Numbered from the stretch's first letter, positions 53,711-62,900 are shown. The stretch is 64,000 nt of DNA from Flavobacterium sp. ACN2 (GCF_002303885.1 NZ_MRCM01000010.1:62001-126000); one strand, 5' to 3'. Notes: a model not told the origin generated them from the sequence alone. Made by a program: numbers and translations.

Positions 53711-54532
53711 TTAAATAATGCTTAATCCTTTTTCAGCATTTCGGACGTGTAATTTAATTTCTAATTCTATGTTGCTCTGTTCTTTAGGATTTGGACTTTT
53801 AAATTGAAGAGGTTGAGAGCCGTCTAGTTTCATTAATCTCACTAGTTTTCCATATCCTAAAAACTCTAATTTTAGTTCGTTTTCATTCAAAGGCTCCAAT
53901 TCAAGGTTTTGATTAAATAATGCTGTAAGCCCTTCTTTAAAACTTTGTCTTCTTTCTTCATTAAAGTAAAAAGCTTGTTCCTGTAATTTCTGTTTTTCTC
54001 TTGATAATTCTAAAAACTTACCAGCATTATGCTCTTTAAGCACAGCATGAATTTGTCTGTAGTATTCCAGAACTTTTTCTTTTAAAACATTTTTGTCCAA
54101 TTTAGATAAATCGACAGAATTTTGCCATCCATCTAAAACAAAAGGTAATTCAACTTCTATTTCTGTAGCTATTTCAAAGTAAGGATAATTAATGTTTTCA
54201 CTTAAGCCACTCCATGGAGATTCTATTTTAGGATGGAATTTGTATATAGAGGATTTCCATATTTTTGGATCTGCATCAGCGCAATAAAAATCTATAAGCA
54301 TTGCCTCTTCTTCTGTCAATGTTTTTTGCCCTTTTCTTGGAAACATTTTGCCAACGACTCTGCATTGGCCACTTTGTAATAGAACATGATTTATATCTAA
54401 TGCACCAAGATAACCTCCATCTTCTGTTTGATTTCCATACCAGTCTATAACTGGAATGTCGTTTACCAAAATTGTACCTGAACAATATATATGAGGGTCA
54501 ATGGTATATAAGGGTCTTTCTAATTTATTCAT
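53711..54532 (-). CDS. Island protein of unknown function, paralogue of the 52137 gene
   Basis: 273 residues without signal peptide or membrane helix. A beta-rich first half (HIYCSGTILVNDIPVIDWYGN, INHVLLQSGQCRVVGKMFPRKGQKTLTEEE) precedes a helical part (VLKEKVLEYYRQIHAVLKEHNAGKFLELSREK) and a C-terminal strand region (NIELEIKLHVRNAEKGLSII). I do not recognise the family, but it is clearly duplicated here. It begins 6 bases downstream of the OmpA-domain gene's end and is probably in the same operon. A baseplate, adaptor or chaperone role is possible. Confidence 0.75.
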   Translation of the reverse strand: MNKLERPLYTIDPHIYCSGTILVNDIPVIDWYGNQTEDGGYLGALDINHVLLQSGQCRVVGKMFPRKGQKTLTEEEAMLIDFYCADADPKIWKSSIYKFHPKIESPWSGLSENINYPYFEIATEIEVELPFVLDGWQNSVDLSKLDKNVLKEKVLEYYRQIHAVLKEHNAGKFLELSREKQKLQEQAFYFNEERRQSFKEGLTALFNQNLELEPLNENELKLEFLGYGKLVRLMKLDGSQPLQFKSPNPKEQSNIELEIKLHVRNAEKGLSII

Positions 54533-54538
54533 TATCTC

Positions 54539-57167
54539 TTAGTTTATATATTTTTTATCTAATTTTTTGGTTTCGTCAGAAATTATTTTTTCTTCAACTT
54601 TGAAACTACTTTTCCACCATGCTACTTCTCCTTCAATTTCAGCAATGAACATGATACCTGAAAATTTTACTACCGGTTCTATGAAAACTCCCTTTTCATC
54701 ACTATCTATAACAACGTCTCCTCCAAAGTATCCATCTAATTTAGCTTCTGCTTTGAATTTGGCAATTGGTTTTGATTTTTTCCCTTTTATTTTTCCAATT
54801 TCAAGTTTCATTTCAAATTTAATTGTTACACCAAATTTGCCTCCAATAACTAACTTTCCAGGACTTCCAATTCCATAAAGGGCACTAATTTTTAAATCTT
54901 CAACCATTACAGATAATTCTCCATAAAAAGTTGCTGTAAGAGTGACTTTGCCTCCAAGTTCTTCTATTCGATCTCTAAAACGTTCTATTATTTTTGCGGC
55001 TGCAGGATTTCCTGTTCCAACATTTGACGCAAGTGCAATTGCCGAACCTATAATATCAATGATAACTTCTGCACCGATTAAAGGACTGAAACCAAAACCA
55101 ACTTCCCCTTTTACATCAACAATTGTTGAGTTTTCAGGTCTTTCGAGATACCATTTGGCTACGATAGCAAATTTTGGGTATCTTACATCGAAGGCTACGG
55201 GTATTCCAGTTCCTTTAGCTGCGCTTTGTGCAAAATTGACGGCGTTTTGCAACAGATCTGTTGATTTCGCAATAACTTTTGCAATATCTTCTACTTTTTT
55301 TTCAAATAATTGAGTGTAGCTTCTTTTATGACGACTATCATCCCATTCGGCAGATAAGCCAACTCCAATTTCAATTGGAATCTCGCCCTGCTTATTCATT
55401 AGCCATCTTTTATAGCCTGCCTCTCTTGCTTTTTCTTGATGTTTTGCAAAAATATTACCAGCGGGCATATTTGCGGCTTTATAATTTGAAACATTTACTA
55501 AAAACTCTAAAGCTAATTCCCATTTAATATCAGGATAGGCCATAATCTTAACCGTAGAATTTGTATCATTAGAAAAATAACGGCAAGAGTGTACATCAAT
55601 ATTATATTCATTGGCAAAAACTTTCGGCCAAATATATTTTAAAGGAAAAAGATTGAATTGGCTTAAATTGGACTTTATAGGAAAGTCTAATTTATTGGTA
55701 ACCTGATCGATTGCTTTGTTGTATTCAGGAGAGCTAACTTTAATGTTCTTTGTGTGTTTTCCTTTTTCTCTAAAACAGGCTTTGTTTTGATATTCGGTAA
55801 TATCAATGGTAATGTTTTTGTCTTGGCTTGGCGCAATAGTTTCATAAACTATCGTTTGGGCATCATGTCCATAATAATCAAACGAAATATCTACACGTCG
55901 GTTTTCTTTGTATTCTTTTTCGTCTCTATATTTTAAATTGTCACGGCCTTGTTTATCGTCTGTTGGGTTTACTTCGCCGTGACCAATAGAGGTGATGCGT
56001 TTAGCATCTAAACCGCCATCGACAAATAATTTTTTAACAGCATCGCTTCGTTGCTGTGATAATTTTTGGTTATAATTTTCTTTTCCTATTACACAGGCGT
56101 GCCCATCGATTTTTATGCTTGAAAATTGGTGTTCCAGTAAAAATTGTAGTGTGTTGTTAAGTACTGTTTTTGCTTCTGCTGTAATGTCATATTTATCGAA
56201 TTCAAAGAGAATTGACTTTTTGATGGGTTCTCTTTTAGGAACTTTATTTATTAGGTTTTTACCATTGTCGAAGACTAAGGCTTTGACTTTTGTCGTTTTT
56301 CCATCTTCTTTTTTGTCTTCAATAATAGTAATGGTTTCAAACTTGCAAGGTTCAAATCGTGTGGCATTTTTATCTGGTTCTCCAGTTTTTAAAGGAGATA
56401 AGTTTGTTGGTGGTTTTGCAGTTTGCGAAACAATTTTTTTATTGATTTTTAAAAAACTGGCATGTTTGGTCTCGTTTTGACCATTTGGAATATAATGCTT
56501 GATAGCTGGATCAAATATTTTTACATAAAATTCCTCTGTTTCTTTTATACCTTTTATAAGCGGAAACCAAGAAAAAGTATTTTTAATTTCGAGATTTATT
56601 TCGCCATCAATTACATCGACACTTGTATATCTGAATAAAGCTGTTTTGCCATCGCCAGAATTTCTAAAAACGTCAACACTTAAATTTAAATTACCATTGA
56701 GCCCTTCAGTTTTTAGATTTAAATAAACCGTTTCGCCATAGCTAAATACGTGTTCTTTTCGAACATCTTTTCCATCGTTTGTAGTGCACCATTTGCTGCT
56801 TACTATTTTTGCTGGGCAAGAGCCGCTAATCAATAAACCAGTTTGGTTAATCACATCTCTTTTACCAGAAAGACTAGCTTCAAGATAATATTCAAACGGA
56901 CCGCATAAAGCTTTTGGAAGCTTTATGCCATATCGATTATTGGAAGGTAAAGTTTTTTGCAAAACAATAGTTTTTACTTTACGATCCTGAAAAATCCAAG
57001 TTATACTCTTTTTTTTTATCTGTTTCAGGAGTTCCATCGTACCATTGATCAACTTCAAAAAACACATGCTGATCTGGCGCAATAACTACTTTTTTATTCG
57101 GAATTGATGAATCTTTTTTTACAATTCCCTGCCCTGTCCACTTTATTCTTTTTATACCCTTTGCCAT
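54539..57167 (-). pseudogene. Large OmpA-domain island protein, frameshifted in an A9 tract
   Basis: The N-terminal part from 57167 (MAKGIKRIKWTGQGIV...TPETDKKK) leaves frame in the A9 run (57009-57017). With A8 it continues into the 54539 frame (SITWIFQDRKVKTIVL) for about 875 residues. Domains: beta-rich N-terminal region; a peptidoglycan-binding OmpA domain (LFEFDKYDITAEAKTVLNNTL, IDGHACVIGKENYNQKLSQQR, RVDISFDYYGHD); a long linker; then a Gly- and beta-rich C-terminal third (KVTLTATFYGELSVMV, KLVIGGKFGVTIKFEMKL) that could be a barrel-, carrier- or pore-like module. It may be the effector of the locus. Frame break: phase variation, lesion or error. Confidence 0.75.
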
Positions 57168-57188
57168 TATAAAAATATTTTTAATCAA

Positions 57189-57686
57189 TTATGCATCGCT
57201 TATTCCTTCATGCTTCGCTTCCTTTGTATACATTTCTCTCACATCCACCATTGGGTTTATAAGATTGTGTACCATAGGATCTGCATTTTTAAAATTCTGT
57301 TCGCCAGGTTCTGCAGTTTGTCCGTGATCTGTAATTTCGATACAATCGGGCGCTCCCATCGGGCAGGTTGCTTTGCTGTCTTCCAATAATATTTTGCCTT
57401 CATTGCTAAGGGTCACTTTTTCATAAAAACCACTCCATTTGGTGATTGTGGCTTGGCAGACCATAAAACTGTTTCCTACAGGTTGTTTTTTGCATTTGCC
57501 AAAGGTATTTTTTTCTAAAGTCTGACCAATTTCTTTCGAGGTAGCCAAAAGCTTTTCTGAACCTTCTTTATCATTTCCAAAATGTTTATTTTGCGATTTG
57601 ACTTTAATTTTATCTGTTTTAGAAGGATCTTCGCTAAACTTGCATTTGCAAGTGGCGCCTTGTACTACAAAATGTTTTTCGCTCAT
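57189..57686 (-). CDS. PAAR-like protein (DUF4280)
   Basis: About 165 residues from the ATG at 57686 (MSEKHFVVQGATCKCKFSEDP). Cys-rich DUF4280 proteins resemble the PAAR spike tip of contractile secretion systems and often lie beside effectors. Here FGKCKKQPVGNSFMVCQATITKWSGFYEKV and TCPMGAPDCIEIT are the conserved blocks. It directly precedes the OmpA-domain gene and follows the LysM gene, as a presumed delivery tip for the large protein. Confidence 0.88.
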   Translation of the reverse strand: MSEKHFVVQGATCKCKFSEDPSKTDKIKVKSQNKHFGNDKEGSEKLLATSKEIGQTLEKNTFGKCKKQPVGNSFMVCQATITKWSGFYEKVTLSNEGKILLEDSKATCPMGAPDCIEITDHGQTAEPGEQNFKNADPMVHNLINPMVDVREMYTKEAKHEGISDA

Positions 57687-57696
57687 AGTTTGATTT

Positions 57697-58863
57697 TTAA
57701 AATTGCCACCACTTCTTTTTAGGTTCGACTTCTTCAACAAATAATTGTGGTTCAGGTTTTGCGCTCATTTCTTTTTGATCGTCTTTGTTGGATATGGTGA
57801 CCGAAAATTTTTGAGGTGTTTCGAATGCTAGATCACAGCTTATAAAAATCACTTCGGGCATATGCTTTTGTGGATTTAGAAAATATTTTGCTCTATAATT
57901 TCCTGTAGCTTTTTCTTCGGAATATTCTTTTACGGGCAGGCCTAATTCTTTTTCAAGATCAGTCTTAGTACGCTGGTCATTTAATTGTCCATTAATGTCA
58001 ATCACTAAAAAATTATCTATGTCTAAGTATTCATCTACTTTTTGCTCAACCTTAAAATTAAGATTGTCGCTTTTAGCCATGAATGGAAATTCTTGCTCTT
58101 TTTGAATGCTCAAAGAGGCAGGATATTCAATATGAATTTCGTTGAAAAAGGCATTAAGAAACCAGTCTTTTGAAAGTGAAATATACAAGGAATCGCTGTC
58201 TTCTAAATTTCGGTCATAAATAGAGATATATTTTTCGACCAGCTCGCCTTTGTAATATTTTTTGATCTGTTTTTTGGCTTCAATCCAACGTTCTTCAATT
58301 TGATTAAAGTTATTAATGTAAACCCATTTTCCAGATTGATCAACGACCACCAATAGTGGATATAAGGCCGCAGAAGCTTTTTCTGCAATTTCATCGGCCA
58401 TTGTTGAAGTTTGTGTGTCATTTATATAAAGATCTCCAATTCGATCTACTTCAAAAAAAGAATAGCCATCTTCATTTCTAGCTCTCCATCTTACATTGAA
58501 TTCTTGTTTTATATGATATACATTTGGTCCCTTTTCAATAGAGTAAAGAACGGAGTATGAATTGTTGATGTGCGAATTGTCAAGAGAAAGTTTAAAGGAA
58601 CCTGAAGTATTGGTTTTTGTTCGGTTTTGTTCTTTTTCTTCATCACTAAATGCAACCTTTTGAGGTTCCAGAATAAGATATTCTAGATGATGAGGAAAAT
58701 CTGCTTCGATTAAGTCTTTTGTAGATGGAACATATCGGTTATGATAACTTCTGAGAAGATAAGGTTCAACGCCCAAATCTTGAGCGACACTAAGTAGAGT
58801 ATCTCCTTTTTTAATCTTGTAGGTTAAATAATCTTCATACGAAGATTCTGGAATATAAAGCAT
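57697..58863 (-). CDS. LysM-domain protein of the island
   Basis: About 388 residues from ATG 58863; the longer frame start at 58959 would add an implausible hydrophobic lead. LysM is near the N-terminus (YKIKKGDTLLSVAQDLGVEPYLLRSYHN). The rest is beta-rich and unrecognised, with two strongly acidic stretches. No signal peptide, so it is likely carried by a secretion or contractile apparatus, like LysM baseplate-type proteins. It is the first gene of the island operon, 11 bases before the PAAR-like gene. Confidence 0.83.
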   Translation of the reverse strand: MLYIPESSYEDYLTYKIKKGDTLLSVAQDLGVEPYLLRSYHNRYVPSTKDLIEADFPHHLEYLILEPQKVAFSDEEKEQNRTKTNTSGSFKLSLDNSHINNSYSVLYSIEKGPNVYHIKQEFNVRWRARNEDGYSFFEVDRIGDLYINDTQTSTMADEIAEKASAALYPLLVVVDQSGKWVYINNFNQIEERWIEAKKQIKKYYKGELVEKYISIYDRNLEDSDSLYISLSKDWFLNAFFNEIHIEYPASLSIQKEQEFPFMAKSDNLNFKVEQKVDEYLDIDNFLVIDINGQLNDQRTKTDLEKELGLPVKEYSEEKATGNYRAKYFLNPQKHMPEVIFISCDLAFETPQKFSVTISNKDDQKEMSAKPEPQLFVEEVEPKKKWWQF

Positions 58864-59065
58864 TAGGCTGGTAAAATAGTTGGATTCAAATATATGTTTT
58901 TTCCTGCAAAATAAATATACTAATAAGAAAAAGTATGAAAATTCCCAATGCCTTGGCATAGAATATATTATAGGAAAAAACCGATTTATTTTTTAATTTA
59001 AATATATTTTGAAGACAGGAAAGAGGCAGAAGAATAGTCTTTTCAATATCAATATTAGAAAAAAA

Positions 59066-59092
59066 AAGCTGTCAATTTTGACAGCCCTTTTA
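59066..59092 (-). terminator. Terminator of mscS
   Basis: A GCTGTCAA / TTGACAGC stem just after the mscS stop is followed on the minus strand by a T-run. The half lying next to the stop is also present in the decayed copy at 48592. Confidence 0.85.
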
Positions 59093-59094
59093 TT

Positions 59095-60879
59095 TTAAAA
59101 CATAGTATTATCCCGATTTGGATCAAAACTTCCTTTATCTGGATATTTAATGCTATCCTTTAATTCTTCTACTCGTTTTGGATCAAACTTAGGCAATTGC
59201 AGTTCGTTATTTTCTTTCCACTTTTTAACGGTTTCGGAAATTTCATCTGCCTTTTCTTTAGAAAAAGGAGTATCACGCGCCATGTATAATGTTTGTGACG
59301 GATAAGCTAGAGAAGTACCGCTTTTTTCTATAATATCCATCATTCGCAATAAAAGATCTTCTTGAACTTCTTGTGATGTCTCCACATTTATAGCTTCAAT
59401 ATAAGCTGTAATTTCAACTTTTAAAGCATCGGCTGTAATTCCAGTAAAACGAACTATTGGCGGCGTATTTAAAACCGCTGGATGTGCGTAAAGCAAAGAT
59501 CTTAATTCAACAAGCAGATATCGCATCTGGTCTGGAGTAGTTTCCATCCTAAAGCCAAAAATCGGATTAAATATAAAACGGTCACGATGGGCATAATTTT
59601 CTATTTTACTAGCCGACAACTGCCCATTTGGGATTGTAACAATAGTGCGAGCTGCGGTACGAAGTGTAGTAGAACGCATTCCGATTGCTTCTACAGTTCC
59701 TTTTATATCATCAACTCGACAATAATCACCAACACGTAATGGCTGATCGGCAATAAGGCTAACACTACCTACAAAATTTTCTATTGTTTTTTGCGCTCCT
59801 AAAGCTAATGCGATCCCTCCGATACCCAGTGCAGCAAGTCCAGCTGTAACATCAACTCCAATAATTCCTAAGATTGCAATAATTCCAATGACCACAATTG
59901 CAGCTTTCATGGTACGGCTTAAAAACAATACCGCAGATACCGCAGAAGCTCTACCACTACTGTTCATTCTGCTTCTCGTATACATACTCACGAAGTCGGT
60001 CATTCTCCAAAGCAGGATTAGAAAAGCTAAAATCCCGATTGTGATTATGATAATGCTAAATCGCTGGCGAACTATTATCGAAATTCCCATTCGTTGTGTT
60101 GATGCGATGAATAAAATCACCGTAAGATACATTTGAACTGGAAGCGTAAAGGCATCTATAATCGCAGTTCCTTTTTCACTATCTGCTTTTTTCCATATCT
60201 TTTGAATCAGAAAAATGAGTACGAAAATAAGAAGTCTCGACAATAAATAAGTAACCACTGCCATCACCACTACTACTCCCCAATGACCAATTGGAACATT
60301 TCCTAATTTTCTTTCTTTCAGAAACTTGGGTAAAACCCTATCTAAAAAAGTTTTTTCTCCACTAATATCCGCTGCAAGAATTGCTTCTATGGTCTCAGCA
60401 GAAAAAAGCCATAAAGCGGGCTCGCTATCATCTGCCTGATTTTCTAAGTAAAGCGGTATATTTATTTTATCTGTAGAAATATTTCCAACCAAATCTATGC
60501 CCGTTGTCAAATTATCGTCTAGACGTCCTAATTCTTTATTGCTTAGAATTGATGACGGAGAGAAATTACCTCCCTGATCCAACAGCTGCTGAAAAGTTTT
60601 TGCTATTCGTATTCTTTCGGCCGTTTTACGATAAGAACGTTTACTTAACACAAGATACTGGCTCGCACGCAGATAATTCTGATCGCCGATTGCTTTTATG
60701 AATCCGTTGACCGTTCCTTGAGGGGTTCTTCTTCCTAAAGAATCGTCAGGAGTTTTTACAGGTTCTTCAGTCGTAGTTTTTGCTCCGCCTAAAAGCTGTG
60801 CTTCTAGTTTACAAGGAGTTATAATTAATACTGAAATCACCAGTAAAAAATGAAATAAACGTTTAGTACCTAAAATCAT
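59095..60879 (-). CDS. MscS-family mechanosensitive channel
   Basis: A 594-residue inner-membrane channel. A signal-like N-terminus and a periplasmic-type domain of about 200 residues precede membrane helices and the pore helix (VTAGLAALGIGGIALALGAQKTIENFVGS). A conserved beta domain follows (LRVGDYCRVDDIKGTVEAIGMRSTTLRT, then TIVTIPNGQLSASKIENY). It opens under membrane tension to release solutes on osmotic down-shock. The C-terminal tail ends DPNRDNTMF. The last 150 bases are duplicated at 48592-48762, on the far side of the island. Confidence 0.92.
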   Translation of the reverse strand: MILGTKRLFHFLLVISVLIITPCKLEAQLLGGAKTTTEEPVKTPDDSLGRRTPQGTVNGFIKAIGDQNYLRASQYLVLSKRSYRKTAERIRIAKTFQQLLDQGGNFSPSSILSNKELGRLDDNLTTGIDLVGNISTDKINIPLYLENQADDSEPALWLFSAETIEAILAADISGEKTFLDRVLPKFLKERKLGNVPIGHWGVVVVMAVVTYLLSRLLIFVLIFLIQKIWKKADSEKGTAIIDAFTLPVQMYLTVILFIASTQRMGISIIVRQRFSIIIITIGILAFLILLWRMTDFVSMYTRSRMNSSGRASAVSAVLFLSRTMKAAIVVIGIIAILGIIGVDVTAGLAALGIGGIALALGAQKTIENFVGSVSLIADQPLRVGDYCRVDDIKGTVEAIGMRSTTLRTAARTIVTIPNGQLSASKIENYAHRDRFIFNPIFGFRMETTPDQMRYLLVELRSLLYAHPAVLNTPPIVRFTGITADALKVEITAYIEAINVETSQEVQEDLLLRMMDIIEKSGTSLAYPSQTLYMARDTPFSKEKADEISETVKKWKENNELQLPKFDPKRVEELKDSIKYPDKGSFDPNRDNTMF

Positions 60880-60955
60880 ATTTTTTAGCTTTAGTAACTT
60901 AGACTATTAAAAATAAGAAATATAGCAGAATAACAACTTGTTTATGTTGCTTTTT

Positions 60956-61462
60956 TTAAATTTCCACACAAAAACCTTCACTAGATTTCAAAAGGGCTAT
61001 TCTAGAACTCATTACAAATTCAATTAATCCAAATCCTTTTAATTTTTCAGTCAATTGCTTCATTTCTTCATCTCTTCCAACAGTTTGAAGTATAACATAC
61101 TCTCTTTCAATTTCAGAAACTTTGAGATCGTTTTCACGAAGCAAACTTTCCATATTCGCGTTAGTAAGAAATACTTCTGTTGCCATTTTAAACAATACCA
61201 TCTGTTTAGAAACAATTTCATCATTTGAAGAATAATAACATTTAAAAACTTCTATAATCTTCTCTATCTGTGCCGCTAAATTTATAACTGTATCTAAACT
61301 TTCATTTACTACAATGGTGTGTCTGTAGATATTCTCTATTTCGCAAATAGATATATTAAGACTCAAAATCTGTATTTGCTTTCTTAAAAACATGCTAGAT
61401 AATTTAGTGATTAATCGTATCTGATCTTCAGAGTAGATGGTTAGAGTAAATTCGTTTTTCAT
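60956..61462 (-). CDS. Orphan IlvN-like ACT-domain protein
   Basis: 168 residues similar in plan to acetolactate synthase small subunits. An N-terminal ACT domain (FTLTIYSEDQIRLITKLSSMFL, ILSLNISICEIENIYRHTIVV) and a C-terminal domain (ALFKMATEVFL, REYVILQTVGRDEEMKQLTEKLKGFGLIEFVMSSRIAL). IlvN normally confers feedback control on IlvB, but neither ilvB nor another ilv gene is adjacent. The stretch usually NISxGxSEIxGxSR is diverged. Two isoleucine-rich leader peptides with terminators precede it, so isoleucine-dependent attenuation is likely. Confidence 0.85.
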   Translation of the reverse strand: MKNEFTLTIYSEDQIRLITKLSSMFLRKQIQILSLNISICEIENIYRHTIVVNESLDTVINLAAQIEKIIEVFKCYYSSNDEIVSKQMVLFKMATEVFLTNANMESLLRENDLKVSEIEREYVILQTVGRDEEMKQLTEKLKGFGLIEFVMSSRIALLKSSEGFCVEI

Positions 61463-61511
61463 TTTTAAATTTTTATTTGTACTTCTTTTTTGAATGGGTT
61501 ACTGAGAAATA

Positions 61512-61547
61512 AAAAAGCCTTTCACATTTGACTGAGAAAGGCTTTAT
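61512..61547 (-). terminator. Attenuator terminator 2, before ilvN-like gene
   Basis: On the minus strand an AAAGCCTTTC / GAAAGGCTTT stem is followed by T6. It lies 26 bases after the stop of leader peptide 2 and about 50 bases before the ilvN-like start. Confidence 0.8.
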
Positions 61548-61572
61548 GAATAGACAATAGAATCCTAACTCG

Positions 61573-61632
61573 TCATGGAATACGAATAATGATAATTGAA
61601 ATACTAATGCTATTCTGAATTGAATTTTTCAT
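61573..61632 (-). CDS. Isoleucine-rich leader peptide 2
   Basis: A 19-codon ORF (MKNSIQNSISISIIIIRIP) with eight Ile codons, four in a row, stops just before an intrinsic terminator. This is the standard plan of an amino-acid attenuator. Ribosome stalling at the Ile run when charged tRNA-Ile is scarce would favour an antiterminator and read-through into the ilvN-like gene. It begins 13 bases after terminator 1. Confidence 0.8.
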   Translation of the reverse strand: MKNSIQNSISISIIIIRIP

Positions 61633-61644
61633 AATTGCTGTAAA

Positions 61645-61675
61645 CAAAAAAACCTCCCGTTGCGGGGAGGTTTTC
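61645..61675 (-). terminator. Attenuator terminator 1
   Basis: On the minus strand a strong stem, AAAACCTCCCC / GGGAGGTTTT with a GCAAC loop, is followed by T7. It lies 43 bases after the stop of leader peptide 1 and 13 before the start of leader peptide 2. Confidence 0.85.
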
Positions 61676-61717
61676 TAAATTGTATCTTTTACTTATTTAT
61701 ATAACATCCCTGCACCA

Positions 61718-61768
61718 CTATCTAATGATAATCGCGATAATTGCAGTAATGTTAATTGTGTTTTTCAT
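61718..61768 (-). CDS. Isoleucine-rich leader peptide 1
   Basis: A 16-codon ORF (MKNTINITAIIAIIIR) with seven Ile and two Thr codons, then a TAG, followed by terminator 1. It has the same start, MKN, as the second leader, which suggests duplication of the attenuator. A promoter with -33/-7 elements lies 18-47 bases upstream. Confidence 0.8.
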   Translation of the reverse strand: MKNTINITAIIAIIIR

Positions 61769-61785
61769 TTGTTTGATTTGATGAG

Positions 61786-61815
61786 CAAATATATCGATAT
61801 TTTTTAATCTGCAAA
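61786..61815 (-). promoter_or_regulatory. Promoter of the tandem-attenuator leader
   Basis: On the minus strand: TTTG (-33; plus CAAA at 61812-61815), 18 bases, then TATATTTG (-7; 61786-61793). Both fit the Bacteroidota consensus. The transcript should start near 61779, 10 bases before leader peptide 1. Confidence 0.7.
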
Positions 61816-61830
61816 CATTATTATCACAAA

Positions 61831-61861
61831 CAAAAAATCCGTCTCTATTGTGACGGATTTC
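61831..61861 (-). terminator. Terminator of the alcohol dehydrogenase gene
   Basis: An AAATCCGTC / GACGGATTT stem is followed by T6 on the minus strand, 14 bases after the dehydrogenase stop. Confidence 0.85.
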
Positions 61862-61874
61862 TCTATTTTGATTT

Positions 61875-62900
61875 TTAAGGTATTAAAACGGCTCTACCTT
61901 TTATTTTTCCTTGTCTCATTCTTTCGTATACTTCGTTGGCATCGTCTAGTTTATGCTTTTCGATTTCTATATGAATTTTCTTTTGCCTTGCCAAACCTAC
62001 AACTTCCATCAGTTCTGTTCTTGATCCCCAATACGGATTGGTCATACTCACCCCAAAAGGCAATCCGTTCATGCTGTACTGATAATGTCCGCCTCCAAGT
62101 CCGACAATGGTAAGATCTCCATCAAGGCTCACTATTTTTGTTCCTAAATCTATTGTAGAAGTTGCTCCAACAAAATCAAGCACTACTTTTGCTTTCTTGA
62201 TTCCTGTAATTTTCTGAATCTGTTCTGCGGCATCAGCATCTTTAGAATTAATTGTAAAAGCTGCACCTAATTCTTTTGCAAAAGCCAATTTATCTTCGGT
62301 AACATCGCAAGCAATAATTTCGGCTCCGCTTATTTCTCTTAATATCTGTAACGCAACGTGGCCTAATCCTCCAACTCCAATTACCACTACATATTCGTCG
62401 GCCATTAATTTAGGAAGCGAACGTTTTATAGCAGAATAAGGTGTAAGTGCTGCATCTGTCAATGGAGCAGCAATAACAGGATCTAAGTCAAATATTGGCA
62501 CTAAAAGTCTAGATGATGGCACCAGCATGTATTCGGACATTCCGCCGTCTAATCCTAATCCGCCGCCATACGCTTGCTCAGATTGATGATCACAATAATT
62601 TTCTTTCGATTGCTGACAGGGTTTGCAATGACCGCAACCCCACGGACCATAAACTAAAACGGCATCACCTTTTTTATATCCTTCTACATTTTCGCCAATT
62701 TCTTCGATCCATCCAGCATTTTCGTGTCCTAGAGTAAAAACTGTTCCCACAACAGTTCCCTCGTCTATAATATGCAGGTCTGAGTGACAAACACCAGCAC
62801 CGCCAATTTTTAATAAAACTTCATCACCTTTAGGAACCGGTTTTTCAAGATCATTAACAACACGGACATCTTTGTGTCCAAAAAAACGTACTGCTTTCAT
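61875..62900 (-). CDS. Zinc-dependent NAD(P) alcohol dehydrogenase
   Basis: 341 residues of the medium-chain family. Catalytic zinc site: AGVCHSDLHI and LGHENAGWIEEIG. Structural zinc: CGHCKPCQQSKENYC (four Cys). Nucleotide fold: VIGVGGLGHVALQIL followed by ACDVTEDKL. It oxidises alcohols or reduces aldehydes; substrate unknown. A lone gene with its own terminator. Confidence 0.92.
   Translation of the reverse strand: MKAVRFFGHKDVRVVNDLEKPVPKGDEVLLKIGGAGVCHSDLHIIDEGTVVGTVFTLGHENAGWIEEIGENVEGYKKGDAVLVYGPWGCGHCKPCQQSKENYCDHQSEQAYGGGLGLDGGMSEYMLVPSSRLLVPIFDLDPVIAAPLTDAALTPYSAIKRSLPKLMADEYVVVIGVGGLGHVALQILREISGAEIIACDVTEDKLAFAKELGAAFTINSKDADAAEQIQKITGIKKAKVVLDFVGATSTIDLGTKIVSLDGDLTIVGLGGGHYQYSMNGLPFGVSMTNPYWGSRTELMEVVGLARQKKIHIEIEKHKLDDANEVYERMRQGKIKGRAVLIP

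Noticed and set aside
49506..58863. A complete type VI or extracellular contractile secretion system
   Set aside because: Only a PAAR-like protein and a LysM protein fit. There is no sheath, Hcp, VgrG, baseplate set or ATPase in the window.
48592..59250. The mscS direct repeat as an integrase attachment site
   Set aside because: No integrase, tRNA or short core repeat is seen. The repeat is a 155-base gene end, so recombination or duplication is a simpler reading.
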